Shown here: in pieces, positions 45,703 to 57,637 of the stretch
Layout: each line of letters begins with the position of its first letter
Position numbering within the stretch: the first letter of the stretch is position 1
Origin: Cryptomeria japonica
Taxonomy: Eukaryota > Streptophyta > Pinopsida > Cupressales > Cupressaceae
Direction of reading: 5' to 3'
Assembly (NCBI RefSeq): GCF_030272615.1
Contig: NC_081408.1
Location: 613,721,977 to 613,785,976 of the forward strand
DNA: 64,000 bases
The notes under the pieces: generated by a model
What the model was told of the DNA's origin: nothing
The model's input: only the letters and a program-made list of their open reading frames with translations
The model's database searches: none
Made by a program: the position numbers and the translations under genes

Positions 45703-47117
45703 TGATGCACTGCGAAATGGACAAGGTTAGCAAATGACAAACAACACAAGACACAATAAATCGTCAGTGTTAGTCAATCAAAAACTAATCTAAACAGGCA
45801 TATCAAAAGAGATACTAAAATCATGCTAATATATCTGACAAATGAAACAAAGATAATAAGGCATCTCCAAATGCCTCTTAGCATGCTCTTAGCTCCTTCT
45901 CCCTTGTTCCTCTCCTCTCCAAGTTCCAAAATAGTGTAGCTCTCAGCAACTTTTTGCACTATGGATGCTTATGGAGGATTGAGATTTGAGTATTTTTCTC
46001 CAAATGTAAAATGAAAAGCTAAAATACTAGATGCTATTAAAATGATTGATTTTAACCAAAATAACAAGATTTTAGTTTGCTATTCTAAATGCTCTCTAAA
46101 ATGCCTATAGGTTAAATGCATACAAGTTTTCAGAATTATTGCTAAGAATGCTAAATGCTTGAGAATTTGAAAATGAGGAATGTGAGCTCTATTTATAGGT
46201 AAAATGGAGCAATGGATGGTTGAGATTGAGCAATCTCAACAAGGGTCAGGATTGAATGATTTCAAATCCATGTGAGGGCTTTCAACCCAATCCCAGGATG
46301 ACAAGTGTCAATGTGAGATAGGTTGAGAGGAGAGGGAATAAGCATTAAATGCTTGACATGACCTTGGGAGTTAAGGTCAAGGTTAGTTGAATGAACAAAC
46401 TCTTTATTCAAATAATAAAGCTTTATCCAATGGATAAACTCTTGTGCAAAGGGCAAAAGGGATAAACATAGTCAAAGCAATAAATGTTTGGGGAGACAAG
46501 TTTGAAATAACCATAAATGGTTATGTAAGAGCCATAAATGGTCATGTAAGAGCCATTAGTGGTTTTGGAAGACTTTGGAGGTTAATTTGTTGAACACACA
46601 AAGCATTAAATGCTTTTCAAAGACTTTTGAAGTCTTTGAGAATTGACTTCATTTTGCTTAGGAATGTGACGATAATCAGGGGATGGATTAGGTTAATTAG
46701 GAAGGGGTTTAGAAGAATCTAGAAGGGGATTTAGGAATGTAATTGGATTTGGTGGGTGAGGGAAAATAGAATTTTATTAAAATAAAAATTCATTTATTTC
46801 AATAAATGTGTGCAAGTTGCATTTGTAGGAAAATGCAAGTGGGGGGGGATAATGATTTAAATAAATGTTTAATTTAATTTATTTAAAAGAGGAAAAGGGG
46901 GATTTAATTAAATAAATAGATTTTATTCATTTAATTGATTGTGAATTTGGTTTAATGAATGAATTAAAATAAATTGAATAATTTATTTAATTAATAGGAG
47001 AATGTTTGGAGATGAATTAATTAAATATTAATTTAATTAACTGATGGCTAGTGGATTTTTAATCAAATAAATAGTGAATATTTATTTAATTAAGCTGGAC
47101 AGATTTGTGTGACTACA
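45703..47117 (-). repeat. E2 3' LTR
   Basis: Runs from TGATGCACTGCGAAATGG to GTGTGACTACA, 1415 bp, nearly identical to 62980-64000 over the shared part. It contains a triplicated CCATAAATGGTTATGTAAGAG-type unit near 46505-46570 and AT-rich inverted repeats near 46860-47090. Confidence 0.95.
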
Positions 47118-47132
47118 TTTGCCCCTCTTTGA
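47118..47132 (-). promoter_or_regulatory. Polypurine tract, E2
   Basis: On the minus strand CTCAAAGAGGGGCAAA leads straight into the LTR start TGTAGTCAC. Confidence 0.8.
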
Positions 47133-47689
47133 GATGGTGCGGTTTATCGCGTCGTTTCAAAGAAAGAGAAATAAGTGTGAAGAAATGCGCCATAAAATAT
47201 TTAATTTAATGGGTGGTATGCCCCCTCGAGAGATGGGCCAAATTTTTTTGAAAAATTGAGCGATCTCTTGAAAAAGAATGAAAATTGGCAGGGTGTTAGA
47301 AGAGAAGAAGTGAGCAATACGGGTGAAAAATAGAAGAAATCGGGGGAAAAATGGAGAAATGGGGGGCTTGGGAAGTTCACGAGGACCACGGTGGTGAGTG
47401 GGGGGAAGTTATGGTGACGACGAAGGGTTTAAATGGGGTGAAAGGGATGAAAACAAGATCATTTGTGACTGCGACCAGTGTGAAACCAGAGCTCTTGATA
47501 GTGACATTTTGGAGGAGCGAGCAACAGTCAGGATGTCGGTACCAATTATAGAGCATAGATTTGAGCAAGTCTGTCGGTTCCAGCAGCTAGACGACTACGA
47601 ACCAGCAGTACGTAAATTTGAATTTTGAATTTTTATGCATTTTTGATAGGCTTTTTGCTGAGTCCAAGTTGAGTCGGAGAAATAGCACC

Positions 47690-47965
47690 GAAACTATGTT
47701 TTTGCGCTATTGCCCAATTAACTAGTGCTATTGTGCCGCAATGGCACTATTGGCCTATTGTTTGAGCACTTTGGAAATGTTTTAGCGCTATTGTATGCAT
47801 GTTTAGGTGCTATTGATTAATAAGCGCTATTGAGTGCTTAATTGAGCGCTATTGTTCTGAATTAGCGCTACTGTGTGGTTGTTTTAGTGCATTTGTAGTT
47901 TGAGTGTTGTTGGATAGCTTATTTGTTGATAAACTAGCGCTTTTGTTGATAAAATAGCGCTTTTG
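47690..47965 (+). repeat. AGCGCTATTG motif array, left
   Basis: About ten copies of AGCGCTATTG or one-base variants at irregular spacing of 15-40 bases, all in the same orientation. They lie between the polypurine tract and the PMD region. Confidence 0.85.
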
Positions 47966-48245
47966 TTTTAGGATAAATAGATGCCCCAGTTTGTATGAAT
48001 AAAAGCTCCTGATGCCAATGATGGATGGATGGCGATGTGAAGTGGGAGTTGTTTTGAACCATAGCAACCTGATGAGACTTAGGTCATTTGTAGGATAAAT
48101 GCCTGTTGAAGTCTAGGTTGCCATGATTGCTTACCTGTTGAGACCCGAAGATACTTGATCAAAGTATCTGTTGATAGTCTAGGTTTAAACTTAAGAAAGT
48201 TTGAAACAAAACAACTGATGATGATTGATGAATGTCCATGTGTAG

Positions 48246-50219
48246 GAGGATCTAGGCGTATTGCAGTTACGCGAGAGACATCCGGTGACATAAGGGTTGC
48301 GAGATCGATTGACAGAGGTGGAGATTGATTGTATTGCCACGACTGGATTGTATGAGGTGATGCACATGCCCGTGATTCAGATGAATCACATATTGATGAC
48401 GACATTAGCAGAGTGGTGGCACAACGAGACGTGCACCTTTCATCTGGCATAGGGGGAGATGATAGTGACCCTGGAGGATGTGTGGCGCATCCTATAGATT
48501 CTGATTCAGGGGGAGCTGGTCATGTATGACAGATCTTGGGGGACCCTTGCAGTTCAAAGGTTCTTCAATGAGGATATTTTTATTGATGATGGCTCTATTG
48601 CATGGGAGGAGATAGCTGCGTTATATGACCCTCTACCAACAGTTCTATCAGGCATCGTGGGAGGACTTTTGTGTCTTGATAGGCGATCACATGGTTTGGC
48701 TGTGGGGTGGGGGTAAGTGATTGAGATGATGATTACCGAGGGGACCTGATTTGTGTGGGGGCCGTGCGTGCTAGCGCACCTTTACCAGGAGCTTCATGAA
48801 GTGGTTTACCGGGGGAGGGGTTCCTTAGCAGTGGGAGTGATGCTGCTTCATATTTGGGCCTGGGAGCACCTACCAGTGACTTGACCAGTGAGTCTTAGGT
48901 TCCATGCAGTAGATCAGCCGTATATGTTTATGTATAGCGGCATGATGAGTCAGCCCCACTTGGGGAAGTTAGAGTGGTGGCGATGGGCATTAGATGATCT
49001 AGATGCAGTCATATGGCGACCATACCTGGAGTGCGAGCCCTAGGATGATGATGCAGATGCACTACCCTATGTATTCATGACCCGATTCCTCATTGGGAGG
49101 ACCTCGTACCATGTAGAGAGATAGGTGCCGGGGAGAGTGATGAGGTAGTTTGGACGCCAGCAAGGACTGCCTAGCGGATCAGGGGAGTATGTGCGGGTGA
49201 TTCAGGAGAGGTATGCATGGGGGCTAGTGCTGCCATATGATCAGGCACTGGCAGAGTTTCAGACGCTACAGGTGAGACCGTGGGACATATGACCGAGGGT
49301 CGTGGATGCAAGAGTATCAGATGAGTATACGTAGTATCGGGCGACGCACCCGATCCTACGGATATCCGATCCAGCAGAGCCGATTTCGGATTTTGAGGAT
49401 GAGAGGGGACAGAGATGGAGGAGGGCAAGAGGTCGAGGATCGAGGGTAGGTGGAGGAGTTAGAGGAGAGGGTGGAGATGGAGGAGGAGGCAGAGGAGGAG
49501 GAGGAGGAGGAGGAGGAGGTGGTGGGTTGGGGATGCGGATTCAACGGAGAGGGAGAGGTGGACTGCCACTACGGATAGCACAGGGATCACTGATATAGGG
49601 AGGAGTTCGACTGGGTGGTAGGGGTATGGAGAGGGAGATCCTGATGGACAAAGGGGAGAGAGCTACTGGAGAGGGTGGTACAGGTGAGGCTGCTATGGAT
49701 ACCGGGGAGGGAGCTATTGGAGATCTTCGAGATCATATGATAGCACATTTGCAGACCCAAGTAGAGGATTTGGAGGTGGAGGTGGCAGCTAGGGATGTGC
49801 AGTTATTTGCACAGGAGTCATAGCTAGCTGTAGTGCTGCAGGAGAGGGATAGTGCAGTGGAGAGATTAGCAGAGCTGCAGGAGAGAGTCCGGGTTGGAGT
49901 AGGAGCACAGGGGCCTACAGGGGAGGTGATGAGAGAGATGCAGCGAGCATAGGCTGAGATAGACTACTGGCGGGGTTGATATGAGCAAGTGGTGCTAGCT
50001 AGTGAGCGAGCTCTTAACTATTCTCAGATGCGGCAGGCCAGATCAGAGCGATCACAGAGGGTGCAGAGCAGTGGGGGTGTGATGGGTCCTCTGCGGAGGG
50101 AGAGATCAGGGGATGCAGGAGTGAGTGGGGGTTTGATGAGGCCTCCACGGAGAGATGGATCAGGTGGTGCGGGTACCAGTGGGGGAGCAGGTGGCGATGG
50201 TGGTACAACATCTGGCTAG
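48246..50219 (+). pseudogene. Plant mobile domain (MAIN/MAIL-type) coding region, antisense in E2
   Basis: One plus-strand frame of 657 codons with about 15 stops (9 TAG, 4 TGA, 2 TAA) and no frameshift. PMD signatures in order: LRDRLTEVEI; GLYEVMHMPVIQMNHILMTT; LAEWWHNETCTFHLA, stop, GEMIVTLEDVWRIL; LAHLYQELHEVVYRG; LLHIWAWEHLPV; WRWALDDLDAVIWRPYLE; FMTRFLIGRTSYHVER, stop, VPGRVMR, stop, FGRQQGLP. After the domain come an Arg/Gly-rich segment, a glycine run, a coiled-coil-like stretch (HLQTQVEDLEVEVAARDVQL) and a Gly/Ser-rich tail. MAIN/MAIL proteins act in plant meristem maintenance and silencing, and PMDs also occur in transposons. TGTGTAG before 48246 could be a former splice acceptor. 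It runs tail-to-tail with gag-pol. Confidence 0.85.
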
Positions 50220-52360
50220 AGTGGCATCTGAGAGAGCATTTTTGCATATATGTATTGTATCATTGTTTATTTTTTGGACTTTATCTTGGATGGCTCTTGG
50301 TAGCCGATTTTGTAGACTTCATTGTACTCTGATAGATGAGATGATATATATGAGGAGATCCCATATTTTGATGATATGCAGTTGATATGTATGGATGTTT
50401 ATGCAGGATGATGAGTTATTGCTTAGATGGATATGTGTACATGTATGCATTTGATGAGATGTTTCTTATATGCATGTTTTTATGATGATTTATGATGTTG
50501 GATACTGACATATGAATGCAGGTTTATATATGTATGATTTGTTTGATTTTGATGTAATGATTTATGTATGTAATGCCATGATGATGATGTATGTTTATGA
50601 TGATTTAGGAACAGGATTTTGATGTTTCCTATTTGTGATATAATGATGAGATAATTTATGCGATGATGTTAATGCAATGGTTGAATGAATGATGTTATGT
50701 ATGGATATGTATCTAGATGTTTTTAAATGAATGTAATATGGATAAACAAAATGTAAAGTACAAATGTTTATATGATAATGTCTAAATGAATGCATATGTA
50801 TAATGGATATATAAAATGATATGAACCAATGTTTTGGAAACAAATGGATTTATGATTCTAAATGCTTAAATATGATTAAGTAAAAATGATAATGTGACGA
50901 TAATGCAACTCCTGGTTTTAATAACTGCACCTTAATGCAATTAAAAAGAGGATAATGAATGCAATGTGAATGAATCCTAAAAATGAGCATAATAAGATAC
51001 TTAATAATGGATTAATGAATGCACCTTTTAACTATAGATAAATGAATGTATGCAATGATAAATGATAAAGGATAATGAAATGATGATGGATAATGGACAC
51101 TAAAGGAATGCATAGTAAATGGCTTAATATAATCAAGGACAATTTGATCCCACGAATGAATCTATTTATTTATGATTTATGCAATGATGCAAATGATTAA
51201 TGAAAACTAATGTAAAAAATGAACTATATGCAATGTTAAGTTTTTAAAAATGACATGAATGTACTTAATGCAAGATGCAACTAAATGCGACGATGATATG
51301 ATCATGAGGAATGCAAGGTTTTTGAGACTTTGCATGATGCATTGATGATGTATCAGAGTACTCGGTCATGATTGTATCCAAGACCAACTCAATTCTTACA
51401 TAACTGTTCATATGAACCTTGTTCACTTTTGGCATATAAATCGTACATATGAATGAGTGAATGGATGGGTGATATGCAACGGAATGCAAGATATAAATAG
51501 ATGAGATGAAATGACGATCCATAGTGCTCTATTTTCATCATTGAGCTTTAAAATGTTGGAAGAGAATACAAGCATCTTGACATAATGATTCAAGATGACC
51601 TGAGTATTCCTTACATGGATTTTATATAGCAAGTTAATACCAATGACTTGATATAAGGGTCAAGTCAACCAGAGTATTGCTTGCGGAACAGACAAGGATT
51701 ATCTCCGTTCATGCATGACTTGGATCGTCCTCCTTGATCTTAGGTTGATCATATCCTGAGCCAAGTGCATACCGTAATAAGAGATAAAACCTTTATCCAA
51801 ATTGGATGAGGGGGAAGGAACCAAAGGAAGAGCAATGTTCCTGGAAACAAACAATATATACATAAAGAATAAAAAATAAGGATCCTTGGTAATGGTTCAT
51901 GCTCATATGGTCGAGGTATACGCTGTAGTTAGCAAGCCGTAATGATCTATGATTGTATTTTGCATAAGATCACGTAGCTGGGTGAACTTCCCACATAGAC
52001 ACCATTAGTACATGCCCCAGTACTTCATCAGAAATAATGCGCAGACGACACACAAAAAAATAATGCTAAAAGATCTCGATACAGATAAACGAATGATTTT
52101 ACCCACAAATCAACCAAGTATTTGATAGCTTAACATAATTTTCTTGTCAAAGAAAATGTCACTTTTGTCTTTGTTTTGGTAAGGAAGGATGCATCCTTGT
52201 TGAAGACAGTTTGATTTGTTGATGTTGATTGTGTGGTTTGATTTGATAAGTGGTCATCATGTGAGTATTTTGTCAATGTTTGTTTTGTATCTATTCGGAT
52301 GAGTATGTACAAGGTGTTGCCATGGTTTTGTGTGATTTTCAATGGTTTTTCGTTGTTTGT
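50220..52360. other. E2 non-coding region after the PMD
   Basis: AT-rich, with very frequent ATGAATGCA, GATGATG and AATGATAAATG phrases (50400-51550), like an old low-complexity expansion. The remainder to 52360 has no recognisable gene. Confidence 0.5.
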
Positions 52361-52540
52361 GGATTTTGTGAGACATTTTTGAATGTTTTTGGATTTTGTG
52401 AGACATTTTTGAATGTTTTTGGATTTTGTGAGAGATTTTTGAATGTTTTTGGATTTTGTGAGACATTTTTGAATGTGTTTGGATTTTGTGAGACATTTTT
52501 GAATGTTTTTGGATTTTGTGAGACATTTTTGAATGTTTTA
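52361..52540. repeat. 30-bp minisatellite, six copies
   Basis: Six head-to-tail copies of a 30-mer beginning GGATTTTGTGAGACATTTTT, with only a few substitutions. Frames through it encode peptide repeats on both strands, but nothing supports a gene. Confidence 0.95.
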
Positions 52541-52951
52541 CCCAATGAAACATAAGTAATGTAGAATCCACTACCATCAACTAGATTTTAAGGGCATTGC
52601 CCCCAAGTTGGACATGACTATGAAAAAGCAAGATGCCAGATGCATGAAGTACTTTATTTGATTACAGATCAAATAACAAGCCATGGTTTAGATGGATGGA
52701 TGTGTGTATGCACTGAATGTGATCGCAACGAGACTGAAAGATACTGGAGCCATTGTCTTTACGAGTGGCGCCTGTTTGCCAGGTTTTCACCATTGCACTT
52801 ACCCAAGGTGCCACTGGAGTGTTTGTTCACCGTTTGGATGCATGATTTTTCCTTACTATTTTGATTTTTTTTTTTGTATTTCTTCAGGACATTTTTCTGA
52901 ATGTTTTTTGGTATTTTCTGGTATGCAGGGGAGCCTGATGCTTTATACAGC

Positions 52952-54004
52952 TTAGGTATAAAACCGTTTGAGGTGCATGCTGTTGATTGGATCTGCGAGC
53001 GGTTCTCCTTTTGAAGTAGCCAACTGATATGCCCCGGACCCAAATACAACAGTGACAACATATGGGCCCAGCCAGTTTGATTCAAACTTGCCCTGATGTT
53101 CTCTGTTTGGTTGGTTGTGAGGATTCTCTCGGAGAACAAGATCACCTACCTCAAATGTATGAGGTCTAACTCGGTGATTGTAGCTTCTGCTCATGCGCTA
53201 CTGATAGGCTTTGAGATGGTTGTATGCAGCTTGTCGCTTCTCATCAAGTAACTCTAAGTCCTGAAGACGGGATATTCAATAGGATTCGTCATCAATGAGA
53301 TTATGCAAGGAAACCCGTAGTGATGGTATCTTGACCTCAATACGCAATATAGCTTCTGCACCATAGACCAATGAATAAGGAGTTGTGCCTGTAGGGGTTC
53401 GAATGCTAGTTCGATATGCCCATAGTGCTGGATTCAGTTGAACATGCCAATCACAGATGACATCATTGACTGTCTTCTTTAGGATCCTCAATATGTTTTT
53501 ATTGGATGTTTCGGCCTGACCATTGCCTTGTGGGTAATAGGGAGTGGAAAAGTGGTGTTGGATGTGAAATTTCTCACAAAGTTGATGGACATCTTGATTT
53601 TTGAAAGGAAGGCCATTATCTGTGATGATGGACATGGGTACACCATACCGATAGATGATGTAGTTGAGGATGAATGAGGCAATCTGCTTGTTGGTGACTT
53701 GGGTAAGTGGAACAACTTTGATCCAGTTTGTGAAATATTCGGTGGCGGCAATAATGAATTTATGGCCATTGGATGAAGATGGATGGATCTTACCCACAAG
53801 GTCAAGGCCCCATTGACAAAAAGGCCATGGTGTTGTGATTGGTTGCAGTTCCTGGGCTGGTGCATGTATCAGGTTGCCATGAATTTGACATTTCTTACAT
53901 TTTCTGACAAAGTAGTAGGAATCTTTTTCCATAGATGGCCAATAGTATCCATTGCGCAGGAGTTTCTTGGCTAGTGATGGACCACTTGAGTGAGTCCCAC
54001 AAAT
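52952..54004 (-). pseudogene. Integrase, E2
   Basis: A nearly complete domain. The zinc-binding N-terminus includes SGPSLAKKLLRNGYYWPSME and KCKKC. The catalytic core has Asp in WGLDLVGKI, Asp in SIITDNGLPF and Glu in GNGQAETSNK, with 35 residues between the last two as in typical DDE integrases. The C-terminal part (MSRSYNHRVRPHTFEVGDLV, then GPYVVTVVFGSGAYQL) ends LKRFYT at 52952. Stops: TGA after VHE, TGA at 53276-53278 and TAG at 53195-53197. No frameshift. Confidence 0.92.
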
Positions 54005-56095
54005 TCATTCATGGACTTCTTCCAAAGCCTTTGTTATCTCACCTTGTTCCAGACATCGAAGGAGAGTACCATCAAGACCGCGTCGGTATAGGGTTTCAGC
54101 AATAATGGTATATCGAGCAGTTTGGCGAATGAAGGTTTTACGTTGGTTATTCGATTGGTTGGGAGGAAGGGTGTGATCACGGAGATAGGTGTAAAACTCA
54201 CCGTACCATGGGGATTCAGAACGGACAAGGAGACATATCATTTCGGATTCGGGGATATCATAAGCGGGAATCCAAAGCTGTTCTACCAAGAACTCGTAGC
54301 GTGTTGAATTTTGTGGAAGATCTAGGAGAGATGCAATAGTAGCCATAGCGTCAACAACTCGATTCTGATTTCTTGGTATCTTCTCAAAGGTAATTGTAGT
54401 AAATGATGTCTTTAGATTGTCCACCATTTTCTTATATGGCATGAGTTTATCATCCTTGGTCTGATATTCATATGTTGCTTGTCGAATGACCAGTTGGGAG
54501 TCGCCATATACTTGCAGTTCTTGTAATTTCCATTGGACGGCTAGCCTGAGTCCTGTGATCAAGGCCTCATACTCCGCTATGTTATTCGTGCATGGAAATG
54601 TGAGCCTGTAAGACTTCGGGATGTTGTCACCTTGAGGTGTGATAAATAGGATGCCTGCCCCCGAGCCATGTCTAGTGTATGAACCATCAAAGTATAGCTT
54701 CCATGGTTGTGCTGTTGTGATCATGAATATCTCTTCATCTGGAAAATTGGAAATGAGAGGATGATCACCTATGAGAGGTGCATCGACCAACTGATCCACA
54801 ATAACTTGACCTTTGATAGCTTTACGGTCCACGTAATCGATGTCAAATTCACTCAAAATAATCACCCATTTGGCCAAGTGGCCTGTCAATGCTGCTTTGC
54901 TAAGTAAATACTTGAGTGGATCAATCTTTGCAATGAGCTATACCTTGTGTGTTAATAGATAGTGCCTTAGTTTAGTGGCTGCCAGGATTACTGCTAGGCA
55001 AGCTCGCTCAATAGGTGTGTAATTGAGTTCATAGCCCACCAGTGTACAAGAAATGTAGTAAACAACACACTCTTTCCCTTCTGCATTATGCTGTGCCAGT
55101 AGTACACCCAATGCTCTACTTGTTGCTAAGATATAGAGTAACAGAGGTTTGCTTGGATCTGGTGGGATCAACAATGGTGGATGCATGAGATAGTCTTTGA
55201 GCATCTGGAATGCTTGCTGGCATCTGGCATCCCATTGAAAGTGAATGTTTTTGTGTAGCAGGTGTGTAAAAGGATGACACTTATCTGCCAGTTGTGCAAT
55301 GAATCTTCAGATGGATTGAAGCCGCCCTTGTAATGTCCTTAGCTGACTGATATTCTTTGGTGGTGACATCTCCAGGATTGCTTTTACCTTTGCTAGGTCG
55401 ACCTCAATACCTTTGCTTGAGACAATGTATCCTAGAAGCTTCCTGGAGGTTACTCCAAAGACACATTTCTTTGGGTTGAGTCGAACATGGTATTGTTCTA
55501 GTCTAACAAAGATTTTATCTAGTATGTTGAGATGACCTCCTCTAGTGAGTGACTTTGCTAGTAAGTCATCAACATAATCTTCCATCATAGTATGCATCAT
55601 GTCATGGAAGATGGTGGTCATTTCTCTTTGATAAGTCGCTCCTACATTCTTTAGACCAAAAGGCATTACATTCCAGCAATATGTGCCCCATGGACATGTG
55701 AAGGCTGTCTTATGTTGATCTTCTAGTGCGATCTTTATCTGATTGTATCTTGAAAAACCATCCATGAGTGAAAGCATGGCATGTCCTGCTGTCAGGTCTA
55801 CTATGATGTCGATATTTTGTAGGGGGAAGTCATCCTTAGGACATGCCTTGTTTAGATCTTTGAGGTCAGTACAAATGCGGATGCCCCCTTTTGGTTTGCC
55901 GACAAGCACAATGTTGGAGATCCAATCTGCATAATCAATTGGTCTAATGAAACCAACATCTAGGAGTTTCTTGAGTTCTGTTTTGACTAGCACTGCAATT
56001 TGAGGATGCATCCTATGAAGCTTCTGCTTGACAGGTTTGGCTCCTTCTGCTATGGTGAGGTGATGCATGACTAAATCAGGATCAAGCCCAGGCAT
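54005..56095 (-). pseudogene. Reverse transcriptase and dual RNase H, E2
   Basis: RT runs 56095-55307: LDVGFIRPIDYADWISNIV, KACPKDDFPLQNIDIIVD, LMDGFSRYNQIKI, and YVDD at residues 174-177 of this stretch. Ty3-type RNase H follows (PLLLYILATSRALGVLLAQ, ELNYTPIERACLAV). Archaeal-type RNase H comes next in the 54889-54005 stretch, with the catalytic set apparently complete: Asp68 (YFDGSYT), Glu106 (NNIAEYEAL), Asp130 (VYGDSQLV), Asp180 (NRVVDAMA). Stops: TGA after LQSI, shared with B, and TAG after THKV. Together the enzymes copy RNA and remove it from hybrids. Confidence 0.93.
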
Positions 56096-57637
56096 GTCTG
56101 CATATGAACATGCAAAGTTGATCTAATGCTTTTGAAAGAATTCTATAAATTTAGGCTATTCCTCTGGAGTGAGAAGAGATGCCAGATGTATGAGGTGAGG
56201 ATTTTCAGGAGTCCCCACATTGTATTCTTTGGTTTCCTCGATGAGAATTGTTGATTGTTCCTGTTGTGCACTAGCAGGGAGAATGTCAAACCCTTCATCC
56301 TCAGGCACCTCAGAGAGGTTTTCACTGTTGGATACGCTCTTTCTTTTTACTTTTGTTGGATCAAACAGTGCCACAGTATGGTTTTCATTGGAAGATCCAT
56401 GTTTTATCGTTATATTTTTGCAGCTGAAGGGTTTGGCATCCACCCCAAAGTATGCTGTGCTATTAAGTTCTATGGAAAATCCAGCTTTGTGATCCCCGCT
56501 TGGTAGGTTATCCCTTAATTCCAAAAAGTCAATGATGGCCTCATCGTTTTGGAAGAAGTCAAGACATGGGGGATTTGGTTGGTTCCATTTGATGAGTTTA
56601 GGGTGAATAATGGGCATTACTTCATCGATTAGGTTAAGTGCGGTAGATGTATTAGTGAGGGTTAGGACATTATGGTGAAGGTCATTGATGGTACTCTCCC
56701 TGTCAAAATCAGGTGTAGGATGTGACGTAGGGTTTGTGAAAGATGTTTCCAGCTCAGGAACCCAAGAAGTTTTTATCTATGCTTCGTCGTAAACAGGGAT
56801 GTCTTTGCGTAGTGGAGGTAGTGATGTATCTTCCTCATTTGAAGTGTTAACCTATACAGAATCAAATTCCCACTCATGTGAGTCAGTCTCTGAGTCACTT
56901 TCTAGCATCCGATTACTATACCATATTGGGATGTCCTTTGAGTTAAATACTACAGGTGTGATTGGTTGATGTACCTTTGTAGTGATCGGTGCTGCAGGAA
57001 GGTTGATGGTGATTAAAGAATCTGGTACGGGGAGTATCAGTAGTGTTGACTCATTGGCTTCTGCTGGAACTGCTGGTGCCATAGATGCTGCTGCGGGTTT
57101 TGATATAGTTGCTGCTGCTAATGGTACTATTGATGTGATGGCTGCTGTGGATGGGATTACTGGTTTGATTGGTGGGATGATTGGTATTGTAGATGGTGGT
57201 GTTGGGGTTTTGAGCCTCGGTGGGGCAGTTGGGATGGTGCTTGATGCTGCTTTGATGATGAAAGGTGTCCTTTTTGCAGTAGGTTGACATAATGGTTTGC
57301 TGGGTTTTCCTTTTTATTTGAGTTTAGGAAAGATCTCTTTTTCAAAGCCTAGGCCTGTATTGCCTTTGGGCTTTAATTCCGGCAGTAGAGGTTCATGTCA
57401 TCCTTGTTTGCAATATCCCAAAGCACTCTGACCATCATACCCCATTCTTTGCATAATGAGGAGACCTTTGCCATACTGATCTATAGGCAGCTTAACTTGC
57501 GGTATATCAGTGGTGATGGGATCTTTATAGATCCATTCCGCTAAGTCCTCATCTTGGGTTTTTTCTTCTTGATTCTTTCCAAGGGTGAAAGGCGTCAAAG
57601 CACATGCGAGCATGATTAGTGGTTGCTATAGTAACTA
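56096..57637 (-). pseudogene. G-patch domain and linker between protease and RT, E2
   Basis: In frame with its neighbours. A G-patch lies at about 57472-57385 (GKGLLIMQRMGYDGQSALGY, then CKQG, a TGA, HEPLL), followed by NTGLGFEKE. Then comes a long Pro/Ala/Thr-rich stretch (about 57290-56990), and then a conserved acidic segment shared with B (FQNDEAIIDFLELRDNLPSG, STAYFGVDAKP). Several TAG and TGA stops fall inside. Likely an unstructured spacer carrying an RNA-binding module; its role in the element is unknown. Confidence 0.75.

Noticed and set aside
47351-47628. Upstream exon of the PMD frame
   Set aside because: Two short frames exist, but neither gives a PMD-like or other recognisable segment, and no convincing donor site links them to 48246.
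52257-52580. Repeat-peptide frames on both strands
   Set aside because: Produced by the 30-bp minisatellite, which is a multiple of three, so frames stay open by construction.
56220-57287. Plus-strand Ala/Gly-rich frames opposite the E2 linker
   Set aside because: They mirror the Pro/Ala-rich minus-strand linker that is in frame with protease and RT.
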